A stretch of DNA of 64,000 bases, from positions 1 through 64,000 of the forward strand of contig JAIUML010000018.1 in the NCBI GenBank assembly GCA_022565595.1, given 5' to 3'. The notes below the pieces were generated by a model that was not told the origin of the DNA, ran no database searches, and saw only the letters and a list, made by a program, of their open reading frames with translations. Position 1 is the stretch's first letter, and each line of letters opens with the position of its first letter. Shown here in pieces: positions 7,989 through 16,479 of the stretch. The translations under genes and the position numbers were made by a program. This DNA comes from Saccharospirillum sp. GTDB taxonomy: Bacteria; Pseudomonadota; Gammaproteobacteria; Pseudomonadales; Natronospirillaceae.

Positions 7989-9728
7989 TCAAAATTGGTA
8001 ACTCAGTAAGCCACTGTCGGCTTGCTTTATGCGACACAGTTGGGCCGGGATGTCGGCCAACCAGTGCCCGCAGTAGAACTGTAACAGGGCCCTCAGATTG
8101 TCTCTGTAGGCCGGGTTGACTGTGTCATCCTCGGCCTGAATGACGGCACGGGCCAGTTGCCAGGCACCAGCCAGAGTGCCCGTTGCCTGAAGCAGGGCTA
8201 CGCTGGCCGCGTGCAGGTAGGGCTGGTCGTTGGCCTTGTCCTGAATCAGCCACTGCACATGGTTGCGCAGGGCACCCAGTTGACGGGTGATGGCTGCCCA
8301 TTGCGTCTGGCATACCGAGTGGCCGGTCAGCGGGGCTATGCTGCTTTCTACTCGGCCCAGCCAGGCGAAGAACGCCTCACCCTGGTCACGCAGTATCTTG
8401 CGGAACAGGAAATCCTGCGCCTGTATGCCCGTGGTGCCCTCGTAAATGGTGCTGATTTTCAGATCTCGGTAAAACTGGGCGACACCGGTTTCTTCAACAA
8501 ACCCCATGCCGCCGTAAATCTGGATGGCATCGGCGGTCAGCGCGCAGCCGGTTTCGGTCGACCAGGCCTTGAACACAGGAGTTAACAAGTCCAGTTCCTG
8601 TTGAGCTTCGGCCTGGTGGCGGTGGCCTTGCTGGCGTGCTTCATCGGCACGCAGGCTCAGAGTAGAGCCGAGCAATCGTGCTGCGAGTATCTGGCTGCGC
8701 ATGCGCAGTAATAAGCGTTTGATGTCCGGGTGATCGACCAGTGCAACCGGGCTCTCGCCGCTGGTAACCGAACGGCCCTGCTTGCGTTCCTGAGCCCAGC
8801 CCAGGGCACTTTGGTAAGCGCGCTCGGCAATGGCGACGCCCTGGAGGCCGACGCTTAACCGGGCTTCGTTCATCATCACGAACATGGTGCGCAGGCCCTG
8901 GTTGGGCTCGCCGACGATCTGCCCCCAACTGCCTCCAAAGGTCAGCGAGCAGGTTGGGCTGCCGTGCAGGCCCATCTTGTGTTCGATGCCGGTGCAGAGC
9001 ACGCCATTGGCGGAACCATCGTCCAGTTTATTGGGTACGGCAAAGAGCGAGATGCCTTTGCTGCCGGCTGGTGCGTCGGGCAGTTTGGCCAACACCAGGT
9101 GCAGAATGTTGTCGCTCAGGTCGTGGCTGCCGTAGCTGATATAAAGCTTCTGACCAGAGAGCCGGTAGTTGCCTTTGCCATCCGGTTCAGCGCGGGTTTT
9201 CAGCAGGCCCAGGTCGGAGCCGGCGGAGGGTTCAGTCAGCGCCATAGTGGCACACCAAGCACCGCTGACCAGGCCTTCGCCGTATTGCTCGATCAGAGCC
9301 TCGTTGCCACTGGCCAGCAGGGCTTCGACACTGCCTTCTGTGAGCGGTTGGATCATGCTGAAGGCCAGGTTGGCGCCTTGCCAGAATTCGGCGACTGGCA
9401 TGGCCAAAACCTTGGACAGGCCCTGGCCGCCGAGGCGTTCGGGCAAGCACAGGCCGGTCCAGCCGGAGTCACGAAAAGCGTGATAAGCCTCGACCCAGCC
9501 ATCCGGTGTTGTTACCTGGCCGTTTTCCAGTCGACAGCCTTGCAGATCGCCGCTCTGGTTTAGTGGTGCCAATGCCTGTTCGGCGAACTTTGCAGCTTCG
9601 TCGATGATGGCGTTAACCAGGCTCTCGTCGAGGTTTTCAAAAGCCGTCAACTGCGACAAGCGACCCTTGCCAAGGTGGTGGCGCAGGATGAAATGGACGT
9701 CTTGTGTTGGGGCTTTGTAGTGTGTCAT
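7989..9728 (-). CDS. Acyl-CoA dehydrogenase, long DmdC-like form
   Basis: This FAD enzyme (579 residues) belongs to the long acyl-CoA dehydrogenase group with an extra C-terminal helical domain, as in 3-methylmercaptopropionyl-CoA dehydrogenase DmdC. It has the FAD/substrate motif 'MALTEPSAGSDLG', the 'GLHGSPTCSL' segment, 'YGGMGFVEETGVAQFYRD' and 'YEGTTGIQAQD' with the usual catalytic region. ATG 9728 has only a weak ribosome site. It is 40 nt downstream of the SDR gene in the same operon. The presumed job is to desaturate saturated arylpropionyl-CoA (dihydroferuloyl/dihydrocoumaroyl type) so it can enter the hydratase step. The substrate is inferred from context only. Confidence 0.9.
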   Translation of the reverse strand: MTHYKAPTQDVHFILRHHLGKGRLSQLTAFENLDESLVNAIIDEAAKFAEQALAPLNQSGDLQGCRLENGQVTTPDGWVEAYHAFRDSGWTGLCLPERLGGQGLSKVLAMPVAEFWQGANLAFSMIQPLTEGSVEALLASGNEALIEQYGEGLVSGAWCATMALTEPSAGSDLGLLKTRAEPDGKGNYRLSGQKLYISYGSHDLSDNILHLVLAKLPDAPAGSKGISLFAVPNKLDDGSANGVLCTGIEHKMGLHGSPTCSLTFGGSWGQIVGEPNQGLRTMFVMMNEARLSVGLQGVAIAERAYQSALGWAQERKQGRSVTSGESPVALVDHPDIKRLLLRMRSQILAARLLGSTLSLRADEARQQGHRHQAEAQQELDLLTPVFKAWSTETGCALTADAIQIYGGMGFVEETGVAQFYRDLKISTIYEGTTGIQAQDFLFRKILRDQGEAFFAWLGRVESSIAPLTGHSVCQTQWAAITRQLGALRNHVQWLIQDKANDQPYLHAASVALLQATGTLAGAWQLARAVIQAEDDTVNPAYRDNLRALLQFYCGHWLADIPAQLCRIKQADSGLLSYQF

Positions 9729-9768
9729 TCGGTTTTGCCTGGTGTTTGGTTGTTGTTTGGTTTTCCCC

Positions 9769-10536
9769 TCACCGTGCCGCCATCCTCAAGGCCCCATCCA
9801 ATCGAATCACCTCGCCATTCAACATGGGGTTTTCCACGATGTGCTGCACGAGGCCGGCGAATTCGCTGGCTTCGCCCAGGCGTGCCGGGAAGGGCACGGC
9901 TTCACCCAGAGATTTCTGCACGTCTTCTGGCAGCACGGCCATCATCGGTGTCTTGAACAAGCCCGGGGCTATGGTCATGACACGGATGCCAAAGGCGGCC
10001 AGTTCGCGAGCAATGGGCAGGGTCATGCTAGCGATACCGCCTTTGCTGGCAGAGTAGGCGGCCTGGCCGATCTGGCCGTCGTAGGCGGCGACCGAGGCGG
10101 TGTTGATGATAACGCCCTGTTCCAGGCCGTCGTTGGCCGGAGCGTGTTGCATGGCTTCGGCGGCGAGCCGAATCATGTTGAAGGTGCCGACCAGGTTGAC
10201 GTTGATCATCTGTTGAAACTGGGCCAGGTCGTGAATGCCTTTGCGACCGAGCACGCGGGCGCCACCGGGAATGCCGGCGCAGTTGACCAGCACATTCAAG
10301 TGGCCCCAGCGGCTTTGCACCAGGTCTATGGCGGCTCTGGCCTGGCTTTCATCGGTAATGTCGGTGCGAATGAACAGGGCGTTGTCGCCCAGTTCGTTGG
10401 CGATGGCCTGGCCACGCTCTTCGTTCAGGTCGGCCAATACCACTTTGGCGCCCTGGTTCACCAGGGCGCGGGCGACCCCTTCGCCCAGCCCTGAAGCGGC
10501 ACCGGTGATCAGACAATGGCTGTGTTGTAAATCCAT
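9769..10536 (-). CDS. SDR 3-hydroxyacyl-CoA dehydrogenase (HSD17B10-like)
   Basis: This NAD-dependent short-chain dehydrogenase (255 residues) has the cofactor motif 'TGAASGLG' near residue 11. It also has 'NCAG' and the catalytic set Ser in 'NTASVAAYDG' and Tyr-Lys in 'YSASKGG'. The motif 'APGLFKTPMM' and the overall layout resemble type-2 3-hydroxyacyl-CoA dehydrogenases. Sitting between thiolase (15 nt) and acyl-CoA dehydrogenase (40 nt), it should oxidise the 3-hydroxy-3-arylpropionyl-CoA made by the crotonase. Confidence 0.9.
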   Translation of the reverse strand: MDLQHSHCLITGAASGLGEGVARALVNQGAKVVLADLNEERGQAIANELGDNALFIRTDITDESQARAAIDLVQSRWGHLNVLVNCAGIPGGARVLGRKGIHDLAQFQQMINVNLVGTFNMIRLAAEAMQHAPANDGLEQGVIINTASVAAYDGQIGQAAYSASKGGIASMTLPIARELAAFGIRVMTIAPGLFKTPMMAVLPEDVQKSLGEAVPFPARLGEASEFAGLVQHIVENPMLNGEVIRLDGALRMAAR

Positions 10537-10551
10537 GATGATGGCTCCGGC

Positions 10552-11811
10552 TTAGTTGAGGTTTTCCAGCAGAATGGCAATGCCCTGGCCGCCACCGGCA
10601 CAGGCCGAGGAGATGCCGAACTGCTCACCGCTTTCTTGCAACTGGCGCGCTACGGTATGAGTCAAACGCACGCCAGACACTGCCAGAGGGTGACCGAAGG
10701 CGATGGAGCCGCCGTGAACGTTGACCTTGTTGCGATCCAGGCCAAGTTCGCGCTCGCAGGCGATGTACTGGGCGGCAAAGGCTTCGTTGATTTCGAAGCG
10801 GCCGATGTCGTTCAGCGCCATCTGCTTGTGGGTGACCAGGGCGCTGATCGCCGGTGCCGGGCCGATGCCCATGATTTCGGGTGGCACACCCACGGTGGAA
10901 CCGGCCACGATACGAGCCAGAGGTTTCAGGCCATGCGCACGCACATAGTCGCCCGAGGCAACCAGGACAGAAGCGGCCCCGTCGACGATGCCGGAAGAGT
11001 TGCCACCCGTTTGAACCCCGCCGAATGCCGGGCGCAACTTGTTCAGTACCTCAAAGGAGCTGTTGCGCACGTGCCCATCGCGGTCCAAACGGCTGGCCTT
11101 GTCGGCCAGTTTGAGGCCACGGTCGTTGTAGCCATCGAGTGACCAGTGGGCGTTCTCGACTGGCACCACTTCGTTATCGAAATAGCCACTGTCCCAGGCC
11201 GCATTGGCTTCGGCAAAGCTGCGCGCTGCGTATTCATCGGCCTCATCCCGGCTGATGCCGTAGCGCTGGGCCAGGTTCTCGGCGGTGTTGCCCATGCCGA
11301 TTCCGGGTGCGGTGTCGATGGTCGCTTCCCACAGGAAGTCCTTGAACTCGACCTGTCCCATGCGGAAACCGGCGCGATGGGTGTAAGCCACTATGGGGTT
11401 GCGCGACATGGATTCGGCGCCGGAGCAGAGCACGACTTTGGCGCGGCCGAGTTTGATCTGGTCGGCGGCTTGCAGAATGGTCTCGAAGCCAGTGCCGCAG
11501 AGACGATGCACCTGGAGTGCCGGGCGGCTTTGCGGAACGCCTGAATAGAGGCCGATATGGCGCGCCAGCAGGTAAGCATCGTAGCTGGCCTGAGCAACGT
11601 TGCCGGCGATGATGGCGTCGACGTCTTCCGGGGGCAGGCCGGTGGCTTCAAAGAGGGCGCGGCTGGCGTAGATGCCGAGGTCTGTTGGCGATACGTCACG
11701 CAATACCCCGGCCAGATCGGCAAAGGGGGTGCGACGGCCATCGACCAGGTAGATGTCGTCGTAGTCAGCGAGCAGGGCGTGCTGTTCGGAATCCTGATAG
11801 GCAGTATTCAT
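10552..11811 (-). CDS. Thiolase (acetyl-CoA C-acyltransferase)
   Basis: This thiolase of 419 residues, slightly longer than the usual 390-400 because of an N-terminal extension, begins with 'YLVDGRRTPF' near residue 21. The nucleophilic Cys is in 'HRLCGTGFE'. The His motif is 'GGSIAFGHPLAVSG', and the second catalytic Cys is in 'SSACAGGGQG'. It overlaps the crotonase gene by ATGA. Its role is to cleave the 3-keto-arylpropionyl-CoA with CoA to aroyl-CoA and acetyl-CoA, the last CoA-ester step before the thioesterase at the operon end. Confidence 0.93.
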   Translation of the reverse strand: MNTAYQDSEQHALLADYDDIYLVDGRRTPFADLAGVLRDVSPTDLGIYASRALFEATGLPPEDVDAIIAGNVAQASYDAYLLARHIGLYSGVPQSRPALQVHRLCGTGFETILQAADQIKLGRAKVVLCSGAESMSRNPIVAYTHRAGFRMGQVEFKDFLWEATIDTAPGIGMGNTAENLAQRYGISRDEADEYAARSFAEANAAWDSGYFDNEVVPVENAHWSLDGYNDRGLKLADKASRLDRDGHVRNSSFEVLNKLRPAFGGVQTGGNSSGIVDGAASVLVASGDYVRAHGLKPLARIVAGSTVGVPPEIMGIGPAPAISALVTHKQMALNDIGRFEINEAFAAQYIACERELGLDRNKVNVHGGSIAFGHPLAVSGVRLTHTVARQLQESGEQFGISSACAGGGQGIAILLENLN

Positions 11812-12569
11812 GATTTTTTCCTGTTCAGAAATTGGCCGATTCGGGCCTGAACTTCCGGGCTGGTCTGGGTCATACCGGCGACCAGGGCTTCGGTGAAGAG
11901 GCCATCGTCAGAGGCCATGTTGGCGATGCGGCTGATGGCAGTCACCATGGCCCAGTTCGAGATGGCAGAGTTCTGGGCGATGCTTTCGGCCAGTTCTTGT
12001 GCCTTGGCTTCCCCTTCACCCACTGCGACTCGGTAGTGGGCCAGGCCCTGGCGCTCACCTTCGTCGGCATCCAGGGTGCGGCCGGTCAGCATCATGTCGG
12101 CCATGCGACCTGGCGAGATGATGCGCGCCACGCGCACCGAGGCGCCACCGCCGACAAAGATGCCGTGGCGGCCTTCCGGCAGGCGGAAATAGGTGCTGTC
12201 TTCGGCGATACGCACGTGGGCTGTGGCAGCCAATTCCAGACCACCGCCGATGACGGCGCCCTTGAGTACGGCGACAATGGGCACACCGCATTGTTCCATC
12301 TTGCTGAACACTCGATGCCACATGCGAGAGTGCTTGACCACCTCGAAGGGTTCACGAGCCTGATGTTCGGCCAGGTCGAGGCCGGCGCAGAAGTTGTCGC
12401 CTTCGCCTGTCAGTACGATGACGCGGATGTCGTCGGTCAGAGCATCGAACAGCTGTTCGAGCTCCAGAATCAGGGAGTCATTGATGGCGTTGTGCTTGGC
12501 CGGACGGTTTAATCGGACGTTGGCAATGCCGTTGTCCAGCGACCAGGTCACCAGTGCGTTGTCTGTCAT
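11808..12569 (-). CDS. Enoyl-CoA hydratase/crotonase-family protein
   Basis: This crotonase of 253 residues has the oxyanion-hole segments 'NFCAGLDL' and 'KGAVIGGGLELA', with the acidic residue in 'LPEGRHGIF'. It is the first gene of the minus-strand operon. ATG 12569 follows AAGGCGCAACC, and longer readings to 12632 have no ribosome site. It should hydrate feruloyl/coumaroyl-CoA. With a dehydrogenase and a thiolase present, a beta-oxidative route is more likely than the one-step hydratase-lyase route to vanillin, although this protein alone cannot exclude the latter. Confidence 0.88.
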   Translation of the reverse strand: MTDNALVTWSLDNGIANVRLNRPAKHNAINDSLILELEQLFDALTDDIRVIVLTGEGDNFCAGLDLAEHQAREPFEVVKHSRMWHRVFSKMEQCGVPIVAVLKGAVIGGGLELAATAHVRIAEDSTYFRLPEGRHGIFVGGGASVRVARIISPGRMADMMLTGRTLDADEGERQGLAHYRVAVGEGEAKAQELAESIAQNSAISNWAMVTAISRIANMASDDGLFTEALVAGMTQTSPEVQARIGQFLNRKKS

Positions 12570-12626
12570 GGTTGCGCCTTGCGATCGTTGTTTTCTGAAA
12601 ATCATACGGATTATTGTTGTAAAGGC

Positions 12627-12639
12627 AAACAATTTGTTT
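12627..12639. promoter_or_regulatory. Candidate operator in the divergent crotonase/TRAP promoter region
   Basis: A 13-nt palindrome (AAACAA-T-TTGTTT) lies in the AT-rich 245-nt region between two divergent aromatic-acid operons. The MarR-family gene at the end of the TRAP operon is the obvious candidate ligand. Only one clear palindrome is seen, so this is tentative. Confidence 0.35.
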
Positions 12640-12814
12640 AATTAACATTGTAAGTTCGAGCTCAAGGGCAGTGCGGATTGGTGAGTAGACTGTTGAATTT
12701 TACATAGTTAATCAATTTAATAGTTGTAAGAATCAACAAAATATGAATGATAGAGATCAAGAGGTTGCCACCTCTGCCCCGATGATAATAAATCCAACAA
12801 GAGAGGACGCTATC

Positions 12815-13945
12815 ATGCTCAAGAAATCATTGGTTCGTGGCCTGATCGCCACAGCCACCGCCGCTACCCTGTTCAGTGCTGGAGCCATGGCTCAGGAGTT
12901 GCGCTTGACCCCTGGGCTGCCGCCCGCGCACCCAGGGCACACGCCGCTCTTTACCGTTTTCCAGGAGCAACTGACTGAGCGCAGTGGTGGCTCTTTGACC
13001 GGCCGTATTCTGGGTCAGGAAGTCGCCAATATCGGTAACATGCGCACCGCCATTACCTCTGGCTTGTCCGATACCGGCATGTTCCTGCCCGCCTATTTCC
13101 CGTCCGATCTGCCGAACATCAACCTGGTGGGCGATCTGTCTTTTATGGGCAGCAACCCTCACGCTCAAGCCGCAGCGATGACGGAGTACATTGTCAATTG
13201 TGCCGACTGTCAGGCTGAGTTGAAGCGTCTGGGTGTGGTCTATACCAGCTCGCATGCCTCGGATATCTATCAGCTTCTGACCACCACGCCGGTACGCACA
13301 CCAGATGATTTGCGCGGTCTGCGTTTACGTGTAGGTGGGCCACAGTTTGCTCGCTGGGTAGAAGGCATGGGTGCAACGCCCTCCAATACCTCGGTTGGTG
13401 AGCAATTTGAGGCCATTTCACAGGGCGTACTGGATGGCAGTGTCGCCTCCTCGGCCGACATGTTGTCTTTCCGCCTGGACGATGTGGTGGGCTATGTAAC
13501 GACCCTGCCACTGGGAACCTACCAGTCGAGCATTTCGCATGCCTTCAGTGCACGCACCTGGGCTCGCTTGTCGCCTGAGCATCGCCGTGTGGTAGCGGAG
13601 TCTTCCTCCTATGCCAGTGCCATGGCCACCCAACGCTGGGGCTTCGAGCTGGCTGAAATCGCCATTAATAACGCTAGCGATAAAGGCGTCGAGTTCCTGC
13701 AGCCAAGCCCAGAGTTGTTGGAGGCTTCCGAGCGGCTGAAGACGTCTGATTTGGCGGCAGTGCCTGCCATGGCCGCCGAGCGTGACGGCATCAGCGATGC
13801 GGCCGCCAAGGTGGCTCAGTTCCAGTTGCTGGTGAACAAGTGGGAAGGCATTGCGGACGGTGTTGGTAACGACCCAGCGGCCATCGCCGAGGTGATGGAT
13901 CGCGAGATCTGGGACAAGGTCGATTTCTCAACCTACGGGCTCTAA
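12815..13945 (+). CDS. TRAP transporter solute-binding protein (DctP family)
   Basis: This periplasmic binding protein is 376 residues. ATG 12815 follows GAGAGGAC and opens a classical signal peptide (about residues 1-27, cleavage after AMA-Q or nearby). The reading from 12743 would bury that signal. DctP hallmarks are 'RTPDDLRGLRLRVGG', including the substrate-carboxylate Arg, and 'EAISQGVLDGS'. It is the first gene of a DctP-DctQ-DctM set, divergent from the phenylpropanoid operon, so it probably captures an aromatic or arylpropenoic acid. A 110-nt gap with an attenuator hairpin follows, which is common where the binding protein is made in excess. Confidence 0.92.
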   Translation: MLKKSLVRGLIATATAATLFSAGAMAQELRLTPGLPPAHPGHTPLFTVFQEQLTERSGGSLTGRILGQEVANIGNMRTAITSGLSDTGMFLPAYFPSDLPNINLVGDLSFMGSNPHAQAAAMTEYIVNCADCQAELKRLGVVYTSSHASDIYQLLTTTPVRTPDDLRGLRLRVGGPQFARWVEGMGATPSNTSVGEQFEAISQGVLDGSVASSADMLSFRLDDVVGYVTTLPLGTYQSSISHAFSARTWARLSPEHRRVVAESSSYASAMATQRWGFELAEIAINNASDKGVEFLQPSPELLEASERLKTSDLAAVPAMAAERDGISDAAAKVAQFQLLVNKWEGIADGVGNDPAAIAEVMDREIWDKVDFSTYGL

Positions 13946-14011
13946 TATAGGTTCATTCTCAGAACACGGACGTTCTGATCCTTTCTCTTTGCATTGTTCG
14001 ACTGTACTTTT

Positions 14012-14043
14012 GACGCAGACCCCGCTCTGCGTCCTTCTTTCTT
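14012..14043 (+). terminator. Attenuator-like hairpin between dctP and dctQ
   Basis: A 7-bp stem (GACGCAG / CTGCGTC) is followed by a pyrimidine-rich CTTCTTTCTT run. It lies just ahead of the dctQ ribosome site and could lower expression of the membrane subunits relative to the binding protein. Confidence 0.55.
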
Positions 14044-14055
14044 GTGAGGGTTGCT

Positions 14056-14565
14056 ATGCAGTGGCTTGAACGTCTGACCGACCGGATTGTCATGACTCTG
14101 GCGTTGCTCGGTACTTTGGGCATTATCGCAATCGTGTTGCATATCTCGCTGGACATTGTGATGCGCACCACCATTCGCGTTTCCATGCCAGCCACTCTGG
14201 AAATGGTGACACGCTATTACATGATTCTACTCGCCCTGATGCCACTGGGTTGGGTAGAGTGGAAAAACCGGATGATCTCGGTCGAGGTAGTAACGGATCT
14301 GTTCGGTGCTGCCTTCAAGCGCTGGCTGGATGTGGTCATCGCCCTGTTTTCCCTGGCGTTGTATCTGTTGTTTACCTGGGCGACCTGGGACAAGGCCGTT
14401 GACCAATACAATATTGGTGCCTATGTGACCACCCTGAACCAGCGATTGCCGGTTTGGCCAACCTATTTTGTTTTGCCCCTGTCTTTTGGTCTGGCTGCCT
14501 TTGTCTGCGTTGTGCGCATACTTCAGAGCATGACAGGCCGACCTCTGAACTCAGCTCAGGATTGA
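14056..14565 (+). CDS. TRAP transporter small membrane subunit (DctQ family)
   Basis: This is a membrane protein of 169 residues with four predicted helices (about 12-35, 50-68, 88-108, 130-152). It has the DctQ feature 'LEMVTRYYMILLALMPLGW' preceding an amphipathic 'EWKNRMISVEVV' segment. ATG 14056 follows GTGAGGG at 5 nt. It partners with the large subunit 7 nt downstream. Confidence 0.9.
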   Translation: MQWLERLTDRIVMTLALLGTLGIIAIVLHISLDIVMRTTIRVSMPATLEMVTRYYMILLALMPLGWVEWKNRMISVEVVTDLFGAAFKRWLDVVIALFSLALYLLFTWATWDKAVDQYNIGAYVTTLNQRLPVWPTYFVLPLSFGLAAFVCVVRILQSMTGRPLNSAQD

Positions 14566-14572
14566 TCCCATA

Positions 14573-15868
14573 ATGGCGGTAGATATTGGAATTTATGGAC
14601 TCATCGTCCTGCTCATATTACTTCTGTTGCGCATACCGGTAGCGCTATCCCTGATGGCCGTATCTCTGGGTGGCCTGGCCATCATGCTTGATATGGAAAT
14701 AGCCCTCAGTCTGCTTGCTGGTACCCCCTACGACTTCATTGCCAAGTGGACGCTCAGCGCCGTCCCCATGTTCCTGTTGATGGGGTTTGTTGCCTATCAC
14801 ACCGGCCTGACGGCAGGCCTGTTCAATGCGTCCAAGGTGGTGTTTCGCTGGATGCCGGGTAACCTCGCCATTTCCAGCATTTTTGCCAGCTCCGGTTTTG
14901 CGGCGGTGAGCGGCTCCAGCGTTGCCTGCGCTGCGGCCATGGGCCGAATTGCCATTCCTGAAATGGTCAACAATGGCTATAAACCCAGTTTTGCCTGCGG
15001 CACCATAGCCGCTGGCGGCACTATCGGTGCCTTGATACCGCCCAGTATTTTGATGATCGTTTATGGTGTCTTTGCGCAGGTGTCAATCACCCGGGTGTTC
15101 CTGGGGGGCATCACCATCGGCCTGCTGACGGCTCTGAGTTACATCATCGTGATTCTGGTGGTCAGTTGGTTACGGCCCGACATCGTGCCGCGCCGAACAG
15201 AAAATGTGGAACACATTTCCGGCGCCCAGGCGGTCAAGGAAATCTGGCCGGTGCTGGTATTGGGTTTCATGGTTTTTGGTGGCCTGTTCAGTGGCTTTTT
15301 TACCGCCACCGAAGCCGGCGCCGTTGGCGCAACCGGTGCCGTGCTGATTTCCCTGGTACTGCGCAGGCTGACCTGGCTGAAAATGCGCGCGGCCCTGCTG
15401 GAAACCCTGTCGACGACGGCAGCGCTGCTGTTTATCGGTGTCGGCGCTACCATGTTTACCATCTTCCTGAGCTTGAGTGGGTTGGCTGGCGCCATCTCCT
15501 CCATGGTGACCGGTTGGGATCCGACCTACCTGCAATTGATGTTGATCGTGGTGCTGATTTATCTATTTTTAGGGCTCTTTATGGAGCCATTCGGTGCCAT
15601 GTTGGTGACCCTGCCGATCTTTCTTCCGGTGTTCGAGGTCTATGACCTCAGCCTGATCTGGTTCGGGGTGCTCTTGGTCAAACTGCTGGAGATCGGTATG
15701 ATCACCCCACCGGTGGGCATGAACATCTTCGTGATTCGAGGGGTAGCGTCCAAATATGCGTCTCTTGTAGACATTTTCCGAGGCGTAGGCTATTTCCTGA
15801 TTGCCGATCTGGTGGTGGTGGCATTGATCATTTTCTTCCCGCAGATCGTATTACTGCTGGTGAACTGA
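14573..15868 (+). CDS. TRAP transporter large membrane subunit (DctM family)
   Basis: This large permease subunit (431 residues) has about 12 hydrophobic segments. Family motifs include 'GFAAVSGSSVACAAAMG' near residue 110, 'AAGGTIGALIPPS' near 145, 'FTATEAGAVGA' near 245 and 'GMITPPVGMN' near 385. It forms the sodium-dependent translocation unit with DctQ. The MarR regulator gene starts 58 nt downstream on the same strand. Confidence 0.95.
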   Translation: MAVDIGIYGLIVLLILLLLRIPVALSLMAVSLGGLAIMLDMEIALSLLAGTPYDFIAKWTLSAVPMFLLMGFVAYHTGLTAGLFNASKVVFRWMPGNLAISSIFASSGFAAVSGSSVACAAAMGRIAIPEMVNNGYKPSFACGTIAAGGTIGALIPPSILMIVYGVFAQVSITRVFLGGITIGLLTALSYIIVILVVSWLRPDIVPRRTENVEHISGAQAVKEIWPVLVLGFMVFGGLFSGFFTATEAGAVGATGAVLISLVLRRLTWLKMRAALLETLSTTAALLFIGVGATMFTIFLSLSGLAGAISSMVTGWDPTYLQLMLIVVLIYLFLGLFMEPFGAMLVTLPIFLPVFEVYDLSLIWFGVLLVKLLEIGMITPPVGMNIFVIRGVASKYASLVDIFRGVGYFLIADLVVVALIIFFPQIVLLLVN

Positions 15869-15926
15869 CGAGCCAGATGGCCTTCGGTCTGGCATCCAAC
15901 AATAATCTGAATAAAGCGACGGACTG

Positions 15927-16376
15927 ATGACAGAAGCGAATACCGACATTGATTACTCCATGCTGAACTCACTGGTCGGCTATCGCCTGAGGCGGGCCCA
16001 GCTCGCCTACTTCGAGAATTTCACCGCCACCTGCGCCGAAGAGGGGATTACCCCCGGCCTTTTTGGTATCCTGGCGATCGTCCTGAACAACCCTGGTTTG
16101 ACACAAACGGCGGTAGCCCAGGCCATCCATACCGATCGTTCGGCCATGGTGGCGGCCGTCGACAAGCTGGAGAAGATGGCCCTGATCGAACGGCGTCCGT
16201 CGGAGCGGGATCGGCGCTCCTATGCGCTTTACCTGACCAAAGAGGGGGAGCGTTTTACCAAAGCACTGCACAAGAAGGTGTTGTCACATGAGGCGCATTT
16301 TGAAGCGGTGATGAAGCAGGGGGAGAAGGAGCAGATGCTGGATTTGTTGACTCGGATTATTGAGTTGGATCGGTAA
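15927..16376 (+). CDS. MarR-family transcriptional regulator
   Basis: This winged-helix regulator has 149 residues. The helix-turn-helix and wing are in 'LTQTAVAQAIHTDRSAMVAAVDKLEKMALIERR' territory (about 55-95), with 'PSERDRRSYALYLT' as the wing. It is co-directional with and just downstream of the TRAP genes. MarR proteins that sense hydroxycinnamoyl-CoA thioesters (FerR/CouR type) control comparable gene sets, so repression of the divergent operons is a reasonable inference. Confidence 0.9.
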   Translation: MTEANTDIDYSMLNSLVGYRLRRAQLAYFENFTATCAEEGITPGLFGILAIVLNNPGLTQTAVAQAIHTDRSAMVAAVDKLEKMALIERRPSERDRRSYALYLTKEGERFTKALHKKVLSHEAHFEAVMKQGEKEQMLDLLTRIIELDR

Positions 16377-16389
16377 TCAGGCAATGGAG

Positions 16390-16474
16390 CGTCGAATTGT
16401 ATTCGACGTAGTGGGCAAAGCCCGCTAAAGCAAGGCCGGCGATGCCGGCCAGGGTCGATGGTGATATCGACCCT
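16390..16474. repeat. Four tandem hairpins between convergent genes
   Basis: Four adjacent inverted repeats fill the gap between marR and ligB: stems at 16390-16408 (8 bp), 16410-16426 (7 bp with one G-T), 16434-16450 (7 bp) and 16451-16474 (9 bp). None has a T-run. The array probably acts as a bidirectional transcription or decay barrier. Confidence 0.6.
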
Positions 16475-16479
16475 CCACG

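Noticed and set aside
9742-10494. 250-codon plus-strand open frame opposite the SDR gene
   Set aside because: The minus-strand SDR has full catalytic motifs; the opposite frame is a codon-usage artefact.
12743-12814. N-terminal extension of the TRAP binding protein
   Set aside because: It would bury the signal peptide; ATG 12815 has a clear ribosome site.
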